In this document: positions 1 through 6,152 of the stretch, piece by piece
How positions within the stretch are numbered: the first letter of the stretch is position 1
Layout of the letters: the number at the start of each line of letters is the position of its first letter
Source: CAWVWF01 sp963933885
Lineage (GTDB): Bacteria > Bacteroidota > Bacteroidia > Flavobacteriales_C > GCA-002722245
Direction: 5' to 3'
Length of the DNA stretch: 6,710 nucleotides
NCBI GenBank assembly: GCA_963933885.1
Contig: CAWVWF010000182.1
Span: 1-6,710, forward strand
Program-made: the position numbers and the translations under genes
The notes under the pieces: model-generated
Databases searched by the model: none
The model's input: the letters and a program-made list of their open reading frames with translations, nothing else
What the model was told of the DNA's origin: nothing

Positions 1-23
1 TATATCTTTGTAAGCGTAGCCAT
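1..23 (-). CDS. possible 5' end of the next gene after trpB (partial, uncertain)
   Basis: An ATG at 23-21 opens a minus-strand frame of seven codons (MATLTKI) that runs off the left edge. It is preceded by an A/T-rich stretch like those before the other starts in this operon and lies about 150 nt after the trpB stop. By operon logic the next gene should be trpA, but these residues do not clearly match the usual flavobacterial TrpA start, so it could be trpA, an inserted gene or a chance ATG. Seven codons cannot decide this. Confidence 0.25.
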
Positions 24-26
24 AAA

Positions 27-170
27 TTAATTTTTCAATTCTTCTATTGATCAATTATTTCTGAAAGCTCAGAAATAATAATTCTTCAATTTTTCTATTA
101 ATCAATTTTTCAATTTTTTAAGCGACCTCATAATAGATTAATTGATCAATAGAAAAATTGAATAATTATT
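27..170. repeat. cluster of three intergenic AT-rich repeat copies downstream of trpB
   Basis: Three copies of an AT-rich repeat fill the space after trpB. The shared 15-nt core TTCTATTGATCAATT is exact at 42-56 (plus orientation) and at 140-154 (minus orientation), and has one change at 93-107 (plus orientation). The second and third copies are inverted relative to each other: 77-107 matches the reverse complement of 140-170 over 31 nt with two differences. In the RNA this would be a 31-bp stem with one G-U pair and one A-G mismatch around a 32-nt loop (108-139). It could stabilise the trpB 3' end, attenuate expression of the next gene, or simply be a repeat remnant. Confidence 0.75.
54..79. 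repeat. perfect 11-bp inverted repeat (hairpin) downstream of trpB
   Basis: ATTATTTCTGA at 54-64 and TCAGAAATAAT at 69-79 are exact reverse complements around a 4-nt AAGC spacer. On the operon strand the hairpin lies about 95 nt after the trpB stop, just before a candidate ATG at 23. It is not followed by a run of U on either strand, so it does not look like a standard intrinsic terminator. It overlaps the edge of the neighbouring 31-bp repeat stem by 3 nt. Confidence 0.7.
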
Positions 171-173
171 TGG

Positions 174-1349
174 TTAAAGATGTTTAACCAAAGTCTCTAA
201 ATCTTTATCTCCCCGTCCTGAAAGGTTAATTACTATTATATCCTCTTCCTTAATCTCAATTTTATTTAAAACAGCTAAAGCATGTGAAGTTTCTAAAGCA
301 GGAATAATTCCTTCTAACCTAGAAAGTTCAAAACAAGCATCTAAAGCTTCTTGATCAGTTACATATTCAACATCAGCTCTTCCAGAAGCAAATAAGTTTG
401 CGTGCATAGGTCCTATTCCAGGGTAATCCAAACCTGCTGAGATAGAGTATGGTTCTACAACCTGTCCATCTTCAGTTTGCATTAACAATGTTTTAGCAGC
501 GTGTAAAACGCCTGGCTTACCTTTTTTAGTTGTTGCAGCTGTCTGACCGCTTTCTACTCCTAAACCAGCAGCTTCAGCAATTATTAATTGAACAGATGTA
601 TCATCTAAGAAATGGTAAAATGCACCGGCAGCATTACTTCCACCTCCAACACATGCAATAACTTTATCAGGAGTGTCTCTTCCTTCATGCTCCTGAAGTT
701 GAATTTTCATTTCTTCAGAAATTACACTTTGAAATCTTGCAACCATATCAGGATATGGATGCGGACCTACTACAGAACCAATGATGTAATATGTGTCTGA
801 TGGGTTATTAATCCAATCTCTAATGGCTTCGTTAGTTGCATCTTTTAGCGTTTTACTTCCAGAAGTAGCTGCAACTACTTTTGCTCCTAACAATTGCATT
901 CTTTTTACATTAGGTTGTTGTCTTTCGATATCAACAGCTCCCATGTATACAATACACTCTAATCCCATTAATGCACAAACTGTTGCTGTAGCAACTCCAT
1001 GTTGTCCTGCTCCTGTTTCTGCAATGATTCTTTTCTTACCAAGACGTTGTGCTAGTAAAATCTGACCGATTGTATTGTTAATTTTATGTGCTCCTGTATG
1101 GTTAAGATCTTCTCTTTTAAGGTAGATTTTACCTCCATACTTAGCTGATAATCTTTTAGCAAGATATAATGGAGTTGGACGTCCTACATAATTCTTTAAT
1201 AAATCTTCAAACTCCTTTATGAATTCAGGCTCTTGAGTAATTTTCAAGTAATTCTGTCTTAACTCCTCAACATTAGGATAAAGCATTTCAGGGATAAAAG
1301 CTCCACCGAAATCACCATAATACCCTTTCTCATCTGCGTTGTAACTCAT
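174..1349 (-). CDS. trpB: tryptophan synthase beta subunit
   Basis: TrpB is the PLP-dependent beta subunit of cytosolic tryptophan synthase and condenses indole with L-serine to give L-tryptophan, normally with indole channelled from TrpA. The 391-residue protein has the usual family length and all expected motifs: LKREDLNHTGAHKINN at 77-92 with the PLP Schiff-base lysine Lys89, ETGAGQHGVA at 111-120 with catalytic Glu111, the phosphate-binding GGGSN at 235-239, and a C-terminal GRGDKD segment. The ATG at 1349-1347 gives MSYNADEKGYYGDFGGAFIP, the normal conserved N-terminus, so the start is firm; only an A-rich AAAAAG precedes it, with no Shine-Dalgarno. It follows trpF after a 62-nt gap containing repeats and a hairpin, and is followed by a repeat cluster. 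It contains one Trp (Trp179). No truncation or missing residue was seen. Confidence 0.98.
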   Translation of the reverse strand: MSYNADEKGYYGDFGGAFIPEMLYPNVEELRQNYLKITQEPEFIKEFEDLLKNYVGRPTPLYLAKRLSAKYGGKIYLKREDLNHTGAHKINNTIGQILLAQRLGKKRIIAETGAGQHGVATATVCALMGLECIVYMGAVDIERQQPNVKRMQLLGAKVVAATSGSKTLKDATNEAIRDWINNPSDTYYIIGSVVGPHPYPDMVARFQSVISEEMKIQLQEHEGRDTPDKVIACVGGGSNAAGAFYHFLDDTSVQLIIAEAAGLGVESGQTAATTKKGKPGVLHAAKTLLMQTEDGQVVEPYSISAGLDYPGIGPMHANLFASGRADVEYVTDQEALDACFELSRLEGIIPALETSHALAVLNKIEIKEEDIIVINLSGRGDKDLETLVKHL

Positions 1350-1353
1350 CTTT

Positions 1354-1427
1354 TTAATTTTTCAATTGTTCTTAACCAGCAGGCTGGTTTATTATTCAAT
1401 TCTTCTATTTATCAATTCTTCAATTCC
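1354..1427. repeat. intergenic repeat pair in the trpF-trpB gap, overlapping the trpF stop
   Basis: Two stretches resemble the repeat copies found downstream of trpB. TTAATTTTTCAATT at 1354-1367 is identical to 27-40. The core at 1403-1417 (TTCTATTTATCAATT) differs by one base from the common core, and continues as TCTTCAATTCC. The second copy runs through the trpF stop codon (1412-1414), so the last trpF codons lie in repeat sequence. The two copies flank a GC-richer hairpin at 1374-1389. Confidence 0.65.
1374..1389. repeat. AACCAGC/GCTGGTT hairpin between trpF and trpB
   Basis: AACCAGC (1374-1380) and GCTGGTT (1383-1389) are exact complements with a 2-nt spacer; in RNA this would be a 6-bp stem with a 4-nt loop. 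It stands out as GC-rich in a very AT-rich gap. It lies 25 nt before the trpB start on the operon strand and has no downstream U-run, so it is more likely an RNA-processing or stability element, or part of a repeat, than a terminator. Confidence 0.5.
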
Positions 1428-2092
1428 GTGACGAACTGTTTTAGTAAGTCAACATCCTTGATTCCCGGACTTTTCTCAAACTTACTATTTAAATCCAATC
1501 CTATTAAATTCTTTAATTGCAACTTTTTTATTTCTTTTGCATCTCCAGGACCAATTCCTCCTGAAAGGAAATATTTTTTTGGAGAGTACTCATCTATTTT
1601 ATTTAGTAGTTCCCAATTAAACTTCACTCCTGTCCCACCATGTTTAGGTGATTTTGTATCAAACAAAAACAAATCAGCATCAGGGTAATTATTAAGCTCT
1701 GAAAAATCAAAATTATCATCTATTGAAAATACTTTCCAAACCTCGGCTATTGAACTTGATTTATTTTTTAAATACTCTATGAAGGCATTTGACTCTCCTC
1801 CATGTAATTGAATGATATCAAAATGATGAATCATCCTTTTTGAAAAAATCTGATTACAGCCCTTTTCAAAGTCTTCAATAGTTTCCATGTTTTTTAAAAC
1901 AAAAACACCTACTTTTTTTGCTTCATGGACTAACGTATATGAGTTAAGAACAACAGATTGATTACGTGGTGATTTTTCATAAAATATATTTCCAATGAAA
2001 TTAATATTCTTTTTAAATTCCGTGTTAAAAATCTCGTAAATCCCTTCTTGATTTATTCCACACACCTTTATTTTTAAATCCTTAGCATCCAT
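1412..2092 (-). CDS. trpF: phosphoribosylanthranilate isomerase
   Basis: TrpF catalyses the Amadori rearrangement of N-(5'-phosphoribosyl)anthranilate to CdRP, the third step of the pathway, in the cytosol. The 226-residue TIM-barrel protein shows KVCGIN at 9-14 with the catalytic general base Cys11, QLHG at 95-98, FDT at 144-146 with the catalytic general acid Asp145, GGTG at 152-155, the phosphate-binding SGGI at 177-180, and LDLNSKFEKSPGIKD at 199-213, a Bacteroidota-like version of the usual D-x-S-S-G-x-E segment. It is slightly longer than the common 200-215 residues and especially rich in Lys, Asn and Phe, with extra residues in loops. The ATG at 2092 puts the catalytic KVCGI at the normal distance from the N-terminus. 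The stop codon and the last codons (ELKN) lie inside an intergenic repeat copy. It is a stand-alone gene, not a TrpC-TrpF fusion. Trp residues: 119 and 160. Confidence 0.96.
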   Translation of the reverse strand: MDAKDLKIKVCGINQEGIYEIFNTEFKKNINFIGNIFYEKSPRNQSVVLNSYTLVHEAKKVGVFVLKNMETIEDFEKGCNQIFSKRMIHHFDIIQLHGGESNAFIEYLKNKSSSIAEVWKVFSIDDNFDFSELNNYPDADLFLFDTKSPKHGGTGVKFNWELLNKIDEYSPKKYFLSGGIGPGDAKEIKKLQLKNLIGLDLNSKFEKSPGIKDVDLLKQFVTELKN

Positions 2093-2097
2093 ATCTA

Positions 2098-2157
2098 TAA
2101 TTGAATAATAGCTAAATTGAAGAATTGATTAATAATTCATCAACTAGTTGATTAATT
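2098..2157. repeat. diverged intergenic repeat and palindrome in the trpC-trpF gap
   Basis: The 59-nt gap between trpC and trpF contains AATTGAAGAATTGATTAAT at about 2115-2133, a minus-oriented variant of the repeat seen in the other gaps. It also has an exact 14-bp palindrome ATCAACTAGTTGAT (2139-2152), flanked by matching AATT arms at 2134-2137 and 2154-2157 for a 24-bp dyad with one mismatched pair. The dyad overlaps the trpC stop codon (2152-2154). The common 15-nt core is not intact here, so membership in the family is by resemblance. Confidence 0.5.
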
Positions 2158-2937
2158 CCCCCCATTCAGTTCCTGAATGAAGTCCTCACAGGACTTTCCA
2201 GGGTTTTCAGTCTTCATGAAATTCTCTCCAATTAAGAAACCTTGATAACCGTAATCCTTTAAATCTTTGATGGCTTCAACATTAGAAATTCCACTTTCAG
2301 ATACCTTAATAAAGTCATCTGGAATTTCATTTGCTAACGCTTTAGAAACATCAGTACTTACTTCAAATGTTTTAAGATTTCTGTTGTTTACTCCAATCGC
2401 ATCACAATATTGATTGATATGGTGCAATTCAGATTCGTCATGAATTTCTAACAAAACGTTTAAGCCTAAAGACTTTGCCATTTCTCCTAATTCATTTGTT
2501 TTCTTAACGCTCAATGAAGAAGCAATTAGTAAGATAATATCAGCACCTAAAGACTTTGCTTCTAGTAGTTGATATTCATCCAACATGAAATCCTTTCTTA
2601 AAACAGGAATACTAACAGCATCTCTAACAGCTCTTAAATCATCGAAAGTTCCTCCGAAATAATCAAGATCAGTTAAACAACTCATTGCAGATACTCCAGC
2701 TTTCTCATATCCAAGAGCAACATCCTGTGGTTTAACTAAACCATTGATAACCCCTTTTGAAGGCGATTGTCTTTTAAACTCAGCTATAATACCTGACTTT
2801 TCTAAGATTGCGTCCTTCAAGGAAAAACAGTTTCTTTCAAACAATGGAGAACCCTCTAATTGTTTAACAGAAACTTCAGCTTTAGCAGCCACAATTTCCT
2901 TTAATTTATTTGCGTTTATTTTATCTAAAATTGTCAT
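2152..2937 (-). CDS. trpC: indole-3-glycerol phosphate synthase
   Basis: TrpC decarboxylates and cyclises CdRP to indole-3-glycerol phosphate, the substrate of TrpA; it is a cytosolic TIM-barrel enzyme. With the start chosen here the protein is 261 residues, the usual size. Motifs are IAEFKRQSPSKG at 51-62 (Glu53, Lys55), LRKDFMLDEY at 113-122 with catalytic Lys115, LLEIHDESEL at 162-171 with Glu164, IGVNNRNLKTF at 181-191, SESGIS at 213-218, and GFLIGENFM at 233-241. The frame stays open upstream to a GTG at 2970, which would add 11 residues (VELKNTKTKFL). I chose the ATG at 2937 because MTILDKI is the conserved N-terminus of Bacteroidota TrpC and the extra codons come from the intergenic repeat. 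It contains no tryptophan. It lies 69 nt after trpD and 59 nt before trpF. Confidence 0.97.
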   Translation of the reverse strand: MTILDKINANKLKEIVAAKAEVSVKQLEGSPLFERNCFSLKDAILEKSGIIAEFKRQSPSKGVINGLVKPQDVALGYEKAGVSAMSCLTDLDYFGGTFDDLRAVRDAVSIPVLRKDFMLDEYQLLEAKSLGADIILLIASSLSVKKTNELGEMAKSLGLNVLLEIHDESELHHINQYCDAIGVNNRNLKTFEVSTDVSKALANEIPDDFIKVSESGISNVEAIKDLKDYGYQGFLIGENFMKTENPGKSCEDFIQELNGGN

Positions 2938-2955
2938 CAAAAACTTTGTTTTTGT

Positions 2956-3020
2956 ATTCTTCAATTCCACAATTAATCAATTCAAATTGATCAATAGAAA
3001 AATTGATTAATTGATTAATT
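2956..3020. repeat. inverted intergenic repeat copies in the trpD-trpC gap, overlapping the trpD stop
   Basis: The gap holds a plus-oriented segment starting ATTCTTCAATTCCAC (2956-2970) and a minus-oriented copy with the exact 15-nt core at 2985-2999. Together they make an imperfect hairpin centred at 2983-2984 (AATTAATCAATT against AATTGATCAATT). The second copy continues through the trpD stop codon (3007-3009) into the last trpD codons as tandem GATTAATT units. The first copy lies in the GTG-started extension of the trpC frame. Confidence 0.7.
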
Positions 3021-3990
3021 TCTCGAGAACATCAAAACCTTTTCCGGTTTTTATGATATCGAGCGCTTCCTCAACACTTTCTTTAAGAGAAATATTCTTC
3101 GCAACATAAATAGCCAATCCAGCATTTGCTGCAACAACTTCATTTTGCGCTTTAGTTCCTTTTCCTGAAAGTACATTCTTAAGGATTGTAGCTGCTTCTT
3201 CAACAGTATCTCCACCTCCAATATCCTCAGGTTTCAAAGTTGACAAACCTAAGTCTGCTGGAGCGTATTTATTGATTCCTTCATGTGTATATAAATGAAA
3301 ATCGCATGTTAGTGAAACTTCATCATAAACATCTACTGCATGAACAATGGCATATCTCTTCAGACTATTCTTTAACACGTGATCGTATAAAGGAAGAATC
3401 TCTGGAGCATAAACACCAGTTAATTGAAAAGTTGGTTTTGATGGATTAACCAAAGGTCCAATCATATTGAAGAAAGTTTTTAAACCTAACTCCTTTCTAA
3501 TTGGTCCAACAAAACGCATAGCTGGGTGAAACAATGGTGCGTGTAAAAATGTGATTCCTGCAGTTTCAATTTCCTTTCTTAAAACAGCAACATCACTTTT
3601 AAACTCATATCCTAAATGCTCAATCACATTGGAAGATCCAACACCTGATGAAACACCGTAATTACCATGTTTAGCAACTTTAACCCCTGCTGCAGCAACT
3701 ACAAATGAAGAAGTTGTAGATATATTAAATGTATTCTTCCCGTCTCCACCAGTTCCACACATATCGATTGTTTCTAAATCAGAAAAATCAACAGGATTAC
3801 ATAAATCCAACATTGCAGCTCTAAAACCTTCTAATTCCTGACCTTCAATTCCTCGCATCATAAAGACACTCAAAAAAGAAGAAATCATAGAATTATTTAC
3901 TTCACCACGACCAACTTTTAAAAGCGTTTCTTTTGCTTCTTCAAAGTTTAAACGTTTTCCGTTTAGTAGTTCAATTAGTATTTCTTTCAT
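3007..3990 (-). CDS. trpD: anthranilate phosphoribosyltransferase
   Basis: TrpD transfers the phosphoribosyl group of PRPP to anthranilate, giving N-(5'-phosphoribosyl)anthranilate. It is a cytosolic, Mg-dependent member of the nucleoside phosphorylase-like phosphoribosyltransferase family. The 327-residue protein has the N-terminal helical domain and then the signature CGTGGDGKNTFNIST at 78-92 (PRPP binding), KHGNYGVSSG at 107-116, HPAMRFVGPIRKELG at 155-169 (anthranilate site, Arg165), NMIGPLVNP at 176-184, and DEVSL at 223-227 (metal-binding Asp-Glu pair). In KHGNYGVSSG, Tyr and Gly replace the Arg and Ser common in proteobacteria, a variant I regard as usual for this phylum. The ATG at 3990 fits the family start. 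The gene begins 11 nt after the trpG stop, so the two are probably translationally linked. Its C-terminal codons (LIN and stop) lie in repeat sequence. It contains no Trp and is not fused to TrpG. Confidence 0.97.
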   Translation of the reverse strand: MKEILIELLNGKRLNFEEAKETLLKVGRGEVNNSMISSFLSVFMMRGIEGQELEGFRAAMLDLCNPVDFSDLETIDMCGTGGDGKNTFNISTTSSFVVAAAGVKVAKHGNYGVSSGVGSSNVIEHLGYEFKSDVAVLRKEIETAGITFLHAPLFHPAMRFVGPIRKELGLKTFFNMIGPLVNPSKPTFQLTGVYAPEILPLYDHVLKNSLKRYAIVHAVDVYDEVSLTCDFHLYTHEGINKYAPADLGLSTLKPEDIGGGDTVEEAATILKNVLSGKGTKAQNEVVAANAGLAIYVAKNISLKESVEEALDIIKTGKGFDVLEKLIN

Positions 3991-4001
3991 TGCAACCTTA
4001 T

Positions 4002-4568
4002 TTATTTGGTTAACCAGTTTTTCATTATTTCCAATCCATTTTCTGTTAAAATAGATTCTGGATGATACTGTACTCCAACAACATCGTACTCCTTATGACG
4101 AATACTCATTACGTTATCGTTTCCATCAACAGCAGTTACTTTAAAGACATCAGAAACTGAGTCTTTTTTAACCTGCCATGAATGGTATCTACCAACTTCA
4201 AATGATTTTGGTAAATCAGTATATATAATATCATCGGCAACAACTTTCATTGTACTTCCAACGCCGTGTAATACTTCACTCATGTTTTCTAATTCTCCAG
4301 CAAAAGACTCAGCAATTGCTTGATGACCTAAACAAACACCCATGATACTTTTCGTAGAAGCATACTGCTTAATTAAATCAAGCATAATTCCAGCTTCTTC
4401 AGGAATACCAGGACCAGGAGACAATAGTATTTTATCGTACTTCGCTACATCCTCTAACGAAATCTTATCGTTTCTAAAAACATCAACATCAGCAAAACCA
4501 AGCTGATTGATATAATGCACTAAATTGTACACAAACGAATCGTAATTATCTAAAACTAAAATTTTCAT
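4002..4568 (-). CDS. trpG: anthranilate synthase component II, glutamine amidotransferase
   Basis: TrpG is the glutaminase subunit that supplies ammonia to TrpE for anthranilate synthesis. The 188-residue class I amidotransferase domain is complete: LDNYDSFVYNL at 6-16, the oxyanion-loop region SPGPG at 50-54, the nucleophile elbow GVCLGHQ at 77-83 with Cys79, and HPESILT at 169-175 giving His169 and Glu171 of the catalytic triad. The start MKILVLDNYDSF is the classic N-terminus, so the ATG at 4568 is firm. Sequence alone does not fully separate TrpG from the closely similar PabA of folate synthesis, and some bacteria share one subunit; its place directly after trpE and before trpD argues for TrpG. 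Two Trp residues (131, 185). It sits 66 nt after trpE, with a repeat copy in the gap. Confidence 0.96.
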   Translation of the reverse strand: MKILVLDNYDSFVYNLVHYINQLGFADVDVFRNDKISLEDVAKYDKILLSPGPGIPEEAGIMLDLIKQYASTKSIMGVCLGHQAIAESFAGELENMSEVLHGVGSTMKVVADDIIYTDLPKSFEVGRYHSWQVKKDSVSDVFKVTAVDGNDNVMSIRHKEYDVVGVQYHPESILTENGLEIMKNWLTK

Positions 4569-4581
4569 AACGTCTTGTCAT

Positions 4582-4634
4582 TTATTCAATTCAGCAATTG
4601 ATCAATTGAAAAATCGCTTAATTGATTAATTAAT
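4582..4634. repeat. diverged intergenic repeat with TTGATCAA palindrome in the trpE-trpG gap
   Basis: The 66-nt gap contains TTTATTCAATTCAG, then the exact 14-bp palindrome CAATTGATCAATTG (4595-4608), then GAAAAATCGCTTAATTGATTAATTAATC ending at the trpE stop (written here in separate parts: GAAAAATCGCTTAATT, then GATTAATTAATC). The TTGATCAA centre and the TTCAATT and GATTAATT words are shared with the other operon gaps, but the 15-nt core is not intact. Confidence 0.5.
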
Positions 4635-6050
4635 CTAAAGTGTCTCCGCTAAATCCATTGCTTTGTGCAATGCTGCTAATTTATTGAATACCTCTTGTCT
4701 CTCGTTTTCATCAACTGATTTATCTACAATTCCAGCTCCTGCTTGGTAAAACAACTTGTTGTTTTTACTTAAGAAAGATCGGATGATAATTGCGTGATTA
4801 AAATCTCCATTGAATCCTAAAAACCCGATACAACCACCATAGATACCTCTTTGGTTTTGCTCGTATTTATTAATCAACTGTAAAGCTTTATGTTTCGGAG
4901 CTCCCGATAATGTTCCAGCGGGGAAAGTATCAGCAACCATTCGTATCGTATTCTTCCCTGGTAATAAATCACCAGTTACTTTGGATACTAAATGAATAAC
5001 ATGAGAGAAGAATTGTACCTCTCTATAGCTTTCAACCTTAACATTATTAGCATCTCTACTTAAATCATTCCTTGCCAAATCTACTAGCATAACATGCTCA
5101 GCATTTTCTTTAGGATCATCTAAAAGTTCTTGAGCCAGTTTAGCATCTGCTTGATCATCTCCAGTTCTTCTAAATGTTCCAGCTATTGGATAAATAGAAG
5201 CCTTTCTGTTTTTAATAACGATCTGTGCTTCTGGACTTGATCCAAATATTCTGAAATCTCCGAAATCGAAGTAGAATAAATATGGTGATGGATTGATTGA
5301 TCTTAATGCTCTATATAAAGTAAAGTCGTCTCCTTTAAATTTCTGAGAGAATTCTCTAGAAAGTACCAATTGGAAAACATCTCCTCTTTTACAATGTTCT
5401 TTTGCTTTTTGAATGGCTGCAACATATCCAGCATCATCGAAGTTACTTACTTCTTCACCGTCTCTATCGAAGTTCCCCTGACTAACGTTAGGTGTTTTAA
5501 TTAGAGCTTCAATCTTATCTAAAGATTCAGGTCCTGATCCAGTTCCAATTTCACTCTTATGCTCGAATAAGTATAATTCGTTTTTAAAGTGATTTATTGA
5601 AATGATGTTTTGAAAAACCATGTAGTGCATATCCGGCACTTTCTTGTCTGGCTTTTCTTTGTAATCAAAATCGATATCCTCGAAATGTCTTACACCTTCA
5701 AAACTTGTAAAACCAAACAATCCGTTTGTAACGAAGTCGAATCCTAAATCTTCACTTTCGAATAATCCAGCAAATGTATTTAGTTCATCTACAACATCAT
5801 TTTCAGTTGCAGACTTTGTAACGAAATCTCCATTTGGATAAACGATGAATATTTCACCATCTTCTACTTTGAAAGAAGCTATTGGATTGAAACAGATAAA
5901 AGAATAACTATCTTCATTTCCGTGATAATCAGAACTTTCCAACAAGAAAGTCTTTTTATATTTTTCCTTAATGTTTAAATAAATACTTACTGGTGTAATC
6001 GTATCAGCAAGTAGTTTTTTAAACTTAGAATGTATTTTAATTTTTTCCAT
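4635..6050 (-). CDS. trpE: anthranilate synthase component I
   Basis: TrpE converts chorismate and ammonia (delivered by TrpG) to anthranilate and pyruvate, the committed and feedback-regulated step. The 471-residue protein has the N-terminal domain with LLESS at 36-40, the segment that in this family binds inhibitory tryptophan, and the C-terminal chorismate-binding domain: NPSPY at 253-257, PIAGTFRR at 288-295, EHVMLVDLARNDL at 318-330, FPAGTLSGAPK at 376-386, YGG at 404-406, and GAGIVDKSVDENE at 438-450. The Ala in PIAGT, rather than Lys as in PabB, supports TrpE over aminodeoxychorismate synthase. The ATG at 6050 has no Shine-Dalgarno but an A-rich context (ATACAAAAATGG). The protein contains no tryptophan. 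It is the first structural gene, 29 nt after an intrinsic terminator preceded by a Trp-rich leader peptide, so expression is very probably controlled by attenuation; enzyme activity is probably also inhibited by Trp. Confidence 0.97.
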   Translation of the reverse strand: MEKIKIHSKFKKLLADTITPVSIYLNIKEKYKKTFLLESSDYHGNEDSYSFICFNPIASFKVEDGEIFIVYPNGDFVTKSATENDVVDELNTFAGLFESEDLGFDFVTNGLFGFTSFEGVRHFEDIDFDYKEKPDKKVPDMHYMVFQNIISINHFKNELYLFEHKSEIGTGSGPESLDKIEALIKTPNVSQGNFDRDGEEVSNFDDAGYVAAIQKAKEHCKRGDVFQLVLSREFSQKFKGDDFTLYRALRSINPSPYLFYFDFGDFRIFGSSPEAQIVIKNRKASIYPIAGTFRRTGDDQADAKLAQELLDDPKENAEHVMLVDLARNDLSRDANNVKVESYREVQFFSHVIHLVSKVTGDLLPGKNTIRMVADTFPAGTLSGAPKHKALQLINKYEQNQRGIYGGCIGFLGFNGDFNHAIIIRSFLSKNNKLFYQAGAGIVDKSVDENERQEVFNKLAALHKAMDLAETL

Positions 6051-6079
6051 TTTTGTATTAAATTATTTGATGAGCAATC

Positions 6080-6111
6080 AAAAAAAAAGCTTGCAGTGAC
6101 CTGCAAGCTTT
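6080..6111 (-). terminator. intrinsic terminator (attenuator) before trpE
   Basis: On the operon strand AAAGCTTGCAG (6111-6101) and CTGCAAGCTTT (6096-6086) form an exact 11-bp stem around a GTCA loop. The stem is followed by an uninterrupted run of nine T (6088-6080, the first three shared with the stem base). This is a textbook rho-independent terminator. It lies between the leader peptide and trpE, 29 nt before the trpE ATG, where it can only act as an attenuator, since it would otherwise silence the operon. Confidence 0.95.
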
Positions 6112-6145
6112 ATTATATTTATGATAATATCAACCAGTTCACCGC
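6093..6145 (-). promoter_or_regulatory. candidate antiterminator pairing (6145-6135 with 6103-6093)
   Basis: GCGGTGAACTG (6145-6135), 8-9 nt after the leader stop codon, can pair with CAGGTCACTGC (6103-6093), which spans the loop and inner parts of both terminator arms. The duplex has seven pairs (one G-U), one A-G mismatch and three more pairs. Forming it would open the terminator hairpin. The position fits attenuation: a ribosome stalled at the Trp codons would leave this strand free, while one at the stop codon would cover about half of it. I found no convincing competing 1:2 hairpin. The pairing is worked out by hand, without energies. Confidence 0.65.
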
Positions 6146-6152
6146 CCTTAAT

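Noticed and set aside
129..131. ATG in the trpB downstream spacer opening a 9-codon minus-strand frame (MRSLKKLKN)
   Set aside because: It is made mostly of repeat sequence, is very short, and has no Trp codons or other regulatory-peptide character.
27..170. CRISPR array, because of repeated units downstream of trpB
   Set aside because: The copies are in mixed orientation, unevenly spaced and diverged, with no unique spacers of constant length and no cas genes.
612..1065. Plus-strand open frames of 62 and 90 codons opposite trpB
   Set aside because: They lie wholly antisense to a clearly functional trpB, have no recognisable domain and no promoter-like upstream sequence; they are shadows of its codon pattern.
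1428..1688. Plus-strand open frame of 86 codons opposite trpF
   Set aside because: Antisense to trpF, low-complexity Phe/Ser-rich translation, no family resemblance.
2744..3010. Plus-strand open frame of 88 codons opposite the trpC 5' end
   Set aside because: Antisense to trpC and running through the intergenic repeat; no recognisable product.
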